Origin: Spirochaetaceae bacterium
GTDB lineage: Bacteria > Spirochaetota > Spirochaetia > Treponematales > Breznakiellaceae
Assembly (NCBI GenBank): GCA_031278295.1
Contig: JAITKQ010000085.1
Coordinates: 1 to 8,571 of the forward strand
Reading direction: 5' to 3'
Length of the DNA stretch: 8,571 bases
A program made the translations under genes and the position numbers. The notes under the pieces were generated by a model. It ran no database searches, was not told where the DNA came from, and saw only the letters and a list, made by a program, of their open reading frames with translations. Shown here piece after piece: positions 5,593-8,571 of the stretch (positions within the stretch are counted from its first letter, which is position 1; each line of letters opens with the position of its first letter).

Positions 5593-6525
5593 ATGCATGG
5601 TAAACTAATTTTTATGGGCTGGGTTGGGACGGTAAAGCAGTTTTACGGCGCGATAAATCCAATTCTAGATGTTGCGATACTTGCCTTTCTTATATACAAG
5701 GTTTACGGGTTTCTGGCAAAGACGCAGGCATTACAGCTGGTTAGGGGGGCCGGTTTTCTTGCTCTGATATTTGCTGTCGCTTACGTGTTGAAACTAAACA
5801 CGCTGCTCTGGATTCTGAATATACTGGCACCAGGGCTGCTGATTGCGATAGCCATAGTTTTTCAACCGGAACTGCGCAAGATTATCATCCAACTGGGCCT
5901 GACAGAGATTTTTAGGCCGGATAAAAAACCCCGGCTCGGGCAGCTTGAAGCCGTGCTCACCTCGGCCGAGATACTTTCCGAGCAGAGACGCGGTATGCTG
6001 ATTATTTTTCCGCGGCGAACCAACATAAAAAACATCATCGAGACCGGAACACGGATTAACGGCGAAATATCATCAACATTAATCGTTACCGTATTTCAAT
6101 TCGACGGGCCTTTGCACGACGGCGCGATGGTGATTCAGAACGGACGCATAGCCGCCGCCGGATGCTTTTTGCCGCTTTCCGAGCAGCAGAATATAAAAAA
6201 AAGTTTCGGTACACGGCACCGCGCCGCGCTTGGAATGACGGAACAGTCCGACGCGGTCGTGCTGGTAGTTTCGGAAGAAAGCGGCGCTATTTCGCTCGCT
6301 TACGAAGCCCAGATTTATTACGATTTGGAACCGGCGGAGGTACAGGCAAAATTGCGCGATCTGCTTGACCGCCCGGCACGGAGCGCCGCGAGTGAAAGTA
6401 GCGATGACAGCGTACAGCCTTCTCCCGTGGACGCCGGCGAAAAACCGGTTTACGGCGGCGCGGCCGGCCCGGCGGATGCTCCGCTTGAGGAAGCTGTCGG
6501 GAGGGATTCCATTGTTGAACGTTGA
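5593..6525 (+). CDS. cdaA: Membrane-bound diadenylate cyclase (CdaA/DacA family, DisA_N domain)
   Basis: CdaA condenses two ATP into the second messenger c-di-AMP at the inner face of the membrane. From the ATG at 5593 it is 310 residues. Three membrane helices lie at about 22-40, 53-67 and 70-90, followed by a linker and the DAC domain at about 118-240. The catalytic signatures are clear: DGA at 176-178 (within LHDGAMVIQ) and GTRHRAALG at 206-214. The C-terminal tail from about 250 to 310 is rich in Ala, Ser, Pro, Asp and Glu, looks disordered, and exceeds the usual length of about 270. In-frame opening at 5506 lies in repeat DNA and is rejected. ATG 5593 and ATG 5614 are both possible; neither has a good Shine-Dalgarno sequence. 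The gene overlaps ybbR by 14 nt, matching the conserved cdaA-ybbR pairing. Confidence 0.94.
   Translation: MHGKLIFMGWVGTVKQFYGAINPILDVAILAFLIYKVYGFLAKTQALQLVRGAGFLALIFAVAYVLKLNTLLWILNILAPGLLIAIAIVFQPELRKIIIQLGLTEIFRPDKKPRLGQLEAVLTSAEILSEQRRGMLIIFPRRTNIKNIIETGTRINGEISSTLIVTVFQFDGPLHDGAMVIQNGRIAAAGCFLPLSEQQNIKKSFGTRHRAALGMTEQSDAVVLVVSEESGAISLAYEAQIYYDLEPAEVQAKLRDLLDRPARSAASESSDDSVQPSPVDAGEKPVYGGAAGPADAPLEEAVGRDSIVER
6499..6505 (+). promoter_or_regulatory. Shine-Dalgarno deciding a TTG start for ybbR
   Basis: GGGAGGG lies 6 nt before the TTG at 6512, inside the end of cdaA. No ATG near the beginning of the conserved membrane segment has a comparable site. This supports a TTG start and translation coupled to cdaA. 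Confidence 0.6.
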
Positions 6526-7459
6526 CAGGGTATTGAAAAACCTTACCGAAAACAGCCCGCAAAAAATACTGTCCCTGGTTATGGCTGTTTTTCTTTTTAT
6601 GTTTCATACCATCAATCTGCTGAAATCAAAAACAATTCCTTCAAAACTACAGCTTGAAGGTCATACAGACCTGATAATTACAAATATCGTACCGGAAAGT
6701 GTAAGCGTAACGTTGCTGGGCGATGAAAAGGATATTGCCGGTGTATCAGGAGATGATATAATAACATTCATAGATATAAGCACCTATACCACAAAAGGGG
6801 TCTACCGTATTCCCGTTCAAATAATAAAAACCGGCAGCGCACTGGATATTAATACGCTGGAAGTATCTGTTGAGCCGGTCGATATCCGGATTCAACTCGA
6901 CAATGTGTCGAGCAAATTTGTTAAAATTTCTCCTGATATTTCCGGTGCCCCCGCCGCCGGCTATGACCTTGTATCGGAAAATGTGAATCCGGCCGGGATA
7001 GAGGTACAGGGTCCTGAAACCTTAATAAACAGCATAGACTCCGTTACAACAGTTCCGCTCGACATATCCGACCGCTACAGTGATTTTTCCATCATGCTGG
7101 AACTTGTGAATCCCGGGCCGCTTTTTACGATACGCGGTGACAGCTATGTCGAATACAGCGCAAACATACGCCCCGCCTATATTTCAAGGTCTTTTTCCGG
7201 CATTTCATTAAAACCGGCAAATTTGTCTGAAGGTCTTGCCGCCGAAATTATACCGGAAGCCGGTAGCGTAACGCTGAAAGGGAAATACGCCGATATTGAA
7301 AATTTTGTTCCGGGCGACAGCTTGTTGACCGTAGATTGCCTGGACATAAATAATGAAGGCGATTTTGAATTACCTGTAAAGGTTGACACCGGGGAATTGT
7401 TTGAGGTCTCCGCTTATACGCCGGGGGCCGCGGTGGTAAAGGTGATAAAACGGGAATAA
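6512..7459 (+). CDS. ybbR: YbbR-domain protein, likely regulator of CdaA (CdaR-like)
   Basis: The gene encodes about 315 residues from the proposed TTG. One membrane helix at about 18-37 (ILSLVMAVFLFMFHTINLL) is followed by an all-extracytoplasmic beta-rich region. It falls into about three YbbR-like repeats (roughly 40-125, 130-215 and 218-312), each with short strands such as VPESVSVTLLG, PAGIEVQGP and EAGSVTLKG. In Firmicutes, CdaR binds CdaA and modulates c-di-AMP synthesis; the same partnership is inferred here from the overlap of the two genes. The open frame extends upstream to 6365, but that part lies within cdaA and has no family resemblance. The stop is 2 nt before the DUF2225 gene. 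No glmM, often the third member in Firmicutes, follows. Confidence 0.88.
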   Translation: MLNVDRVLKNLTENSPQKILSLVMAVFLFMFHTINLLKSKTIPSKLQLEGHTDLIITNIVPESVSVTLLGDEKDIAGVSGDDIITFIDISTYTTKGVYRIPVQIIKTGSALDINTLEVSVEPVDIRIQLDNVSSKFVKISPDISGAPAAGYDLVSENVNPAGIEVQGPETLINSIDSVTTVPLDISDRYSDFSIMLELVNPGPLFTIRGDSYVEYSANIRPAYISRSFSGISLKPANLSEGLAAEIIPEAGSVTLKGKYADIENFVPGDSLLTVDCLDINNEGDFELPVKVDTGELFEVSAYTPGAAVVKVIKRE

Positions 7460-7461
7460 CG

Positions 7462-8331
7462 ATGGCTACAGATTTAAAAAATCAGGATACGAATCTCAAA
7501 ATATCATACCAATCAAAAGAAGTGTATGTTTGTCCGGTATGTGAAGAAGAATTCAGGCGTGAAGAATTATTGTCGGGCGGCGGACGTTTGAACGCGGGTG
7601 AACTTACCGACGAATTGCACCGTTTGTATGTTCCGTCGGCAAGGTACGGCAGTATCTACCCGCTGGTGTACCAGGCTACTGTCTGCCACAACTGCTGGTT
7701 TTCTTCCCTGGCAAGCGATTTCAACAAGCTGCCGAAAGATAAAATAGATAAAGTTGCCGCCGATGAAAACAAGCGCCGTGAAGAGGCTGAATTGATATAC
7801 CCCGGCATAGATTTCAGAAAACCGCGTACGCTTGAATCCGGAATAGTCTCACAATATTTGGTTATGCGCTGTTATGATTACTACAAAAAAGATTCATCGC
7901 CGACAATCAAACAGGCTGTCACCGCGTTGCGCACGGGCTGGCTTCTTGAAGAACTTGACAAAAAGGAACAGGGCCGGCATTACGACTGGCTTGCCGTTCT
8001 GTTAAAAAAAAAGGCCGGTTTTTTCTATCTTGAAGCGCTTAAACGTGAACAGAAGGGTACAGAGACGCTTTCGGGCATGAGCAACCTTGGTCCGGATACA
8101 GATAAAAATTACGGCTATGAAGGGATGATATACATAGCCGGCCTGCTCCAGTACAAGTACGGCGATACCAATAACCCCGATCTCCGCCGCGCCACGCTGG
8201 GCGAAGTCAAGCGTAACCTTGCGAAAATATTTGGACTCGGAAGATCATCAAAAAATAAACCGGGAGCGCTGTTGGAGAAATCCCGCGTTTTGTACGATAC
8301 GATTACCAAAGAGCTAAACGAGTTCGATTGA
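7462..8331 (+). CDS. DUF2225 protein with Cys4 zinc-ribbon-like motif
   Basis: The 289-residue soluble protein has two CxxC pairs, CPVC (24-27) and CHNC (75-78), which would bind one zinc. Between them lies RLYVPSARYGSIYPLVYQATVC. The rest is charged and helical (for example LKKKAGFFYLEALKREQ at about 181-197), consistent with TPR-like helices. No signal peptide or membrane segment is seen. This matches the DUF2225 family, common in spirochaetes and Firmicutes, whose function is not established to my knowledge. It follows ybbR after 2 nt with a weak GGGA 6 nt before the ATG, so it is very likely co-transcribed with the c-di-AMP genes. A link to that signalling is a hypothesis from position only. 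Confidence 0.85.
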   Translation: MATDLKNQDTNLKISYQSKEVYVCPVCEEEFRREELLSGGGRLNAGELTDELHRLYVPSARYGSIYPLVYQATVCHNCWFSSLASDFNKLPKDKIDKVAADENKRREEAELIYPGIDFRKPRTLESGIVSQYLVMRCYDYYKKDSSPTIKQAVTALRTGWLLEELDKKEQGRHYDWLAVLLKKKAGFFYLEALKREQKGTETLSGMSNLGPDTDKNYGYEGMIYIAGLLQYKYGDTNNPDLRRATLGEVKRNLAKIFGLGRSSKNKPGALLEKSRVLYDTITKELNEFD

Positions 8332-8334
8332 TCT

Positions 8335-8571
8335 ATGTGTTTTGGGAAAAAACATCCTTTCGCCGCTGTCCTTCCGTCATTGTTTGGTTTTGTCTGCCTA
8401 TGCGCCTGTGCTGATGATCCCTCCGCCGGCAGATTTTACGTTAATTTACGCGAGTACACAACTTATATACGGACTGGTTTTGATCCGGCGTTAATAAACA
8501 CAAAACCTAGGGATACGGACAACGCTTGGTACCGTATAAATGGCGAGACGGGGAATACCGGCACGTCAATC
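8335..8571 (+). CDS. N-terminal part of a secreted or lipoprotein-like protein of unknown family (cut by window end)
   Basis: An open frame of 79 codons runs from the ATG at 8335 to the window end without a stop, 3 nt after the DUF2225 stop. The N-terminus has a basic start (GKKH), a hydrophobic core at about 9-22 (FAAVLPSLFGFVCL) and a lipobox-like LCAC ending at Cys25, then acidic ADDPS. Lipid attachment at Cys25 is plausible, although Cys at position -2 is unusual; the relaxed spirochaete lipobox allows such variants. The following FYVNLREYTTYIRTGF may begin an extracytoplasmic sensor domain, but I do not recognise the family. There is no clear Shine-Dalgarno sequence, so coupling to the preceding gene is probable. 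Confidence 0.7.
   Translation, partial: MCFGKKHPFAAVLPSLFGFVCLCACADDPSAGRFYVNLREYTTYIRTGFDPALINTKPRDTDNAWYRINGETGNTGTSI

Overview
The window looks like chromosomal DNA of a host- or gut-associated anaerobe, most probably a spirochaete close to Treponema. This is inferred from the tightly packed gene sets, a DUF2225 gene behind a cdaA-ybbR pair, a relaxed lipoprotein-type signal, and many short GC-rich palindromic repeats between genes. No rRNA or other taxonomic marker is present, so the assignment is an inference.

Layout. Positions 1-695 hold no convincing gene. They contain a stack of hairpins (one a good intrinsic terminator for a + strand gene lying to the left), an AT-rich stretch with weak minus-strand open frames, one copy of a 46-bp repeat, and a 13-bp tandem palindrome array. 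Positions 696-5183 are a compact minus-strand operon read paaK - ACT protein - glgA - D-Ala-D-Ala carboxypeptidase. Its junctions are an 8-nt gap, a TGATG overlap and a GTGA overlap. A sigma-70-like promoter and a strong Shine-Dalgarno sequence can be seen in front of paaK. Positions 5184-5592 are the divergent intergenic region, mostly repeat DNA: three tandem CCCGCCAG units, two 122-bp direct copies with nested inverted repeats, and a second copy of the 46-bp repeat between them. Positions 5593-8571 are a + strand operon: diadenylate cyclase cdaA, its YbbR-domain partner, a DUF2225 zinc-ribbon protein, and the start of a lipoprotein-like gene cut by the window end.

Function. The minus-strand operon joins aryl-acid activation (PaaK with a tandem-ACT sensor), glycogen synthesis and peptidoglycan trimming, which do not form one pathway. 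The + strand operon is a coherent second-messenger unit: CdaA makes c-di-AMP at the membrane, the YbbR protein is its likely extracytoplasmic regulator, and DUF2225 is a soluble protein of unknown role.

The least ordinary material is the modular repeat DNA. A perfect 46-bp direct repeat brackets the whole paaK-ACT-glgA-carboxypeptidase operon, and a palindrome-rich segment appears to lie in frame within the signal-peptide codons of the carboxypeptidase. The genes themselves belong to known families.
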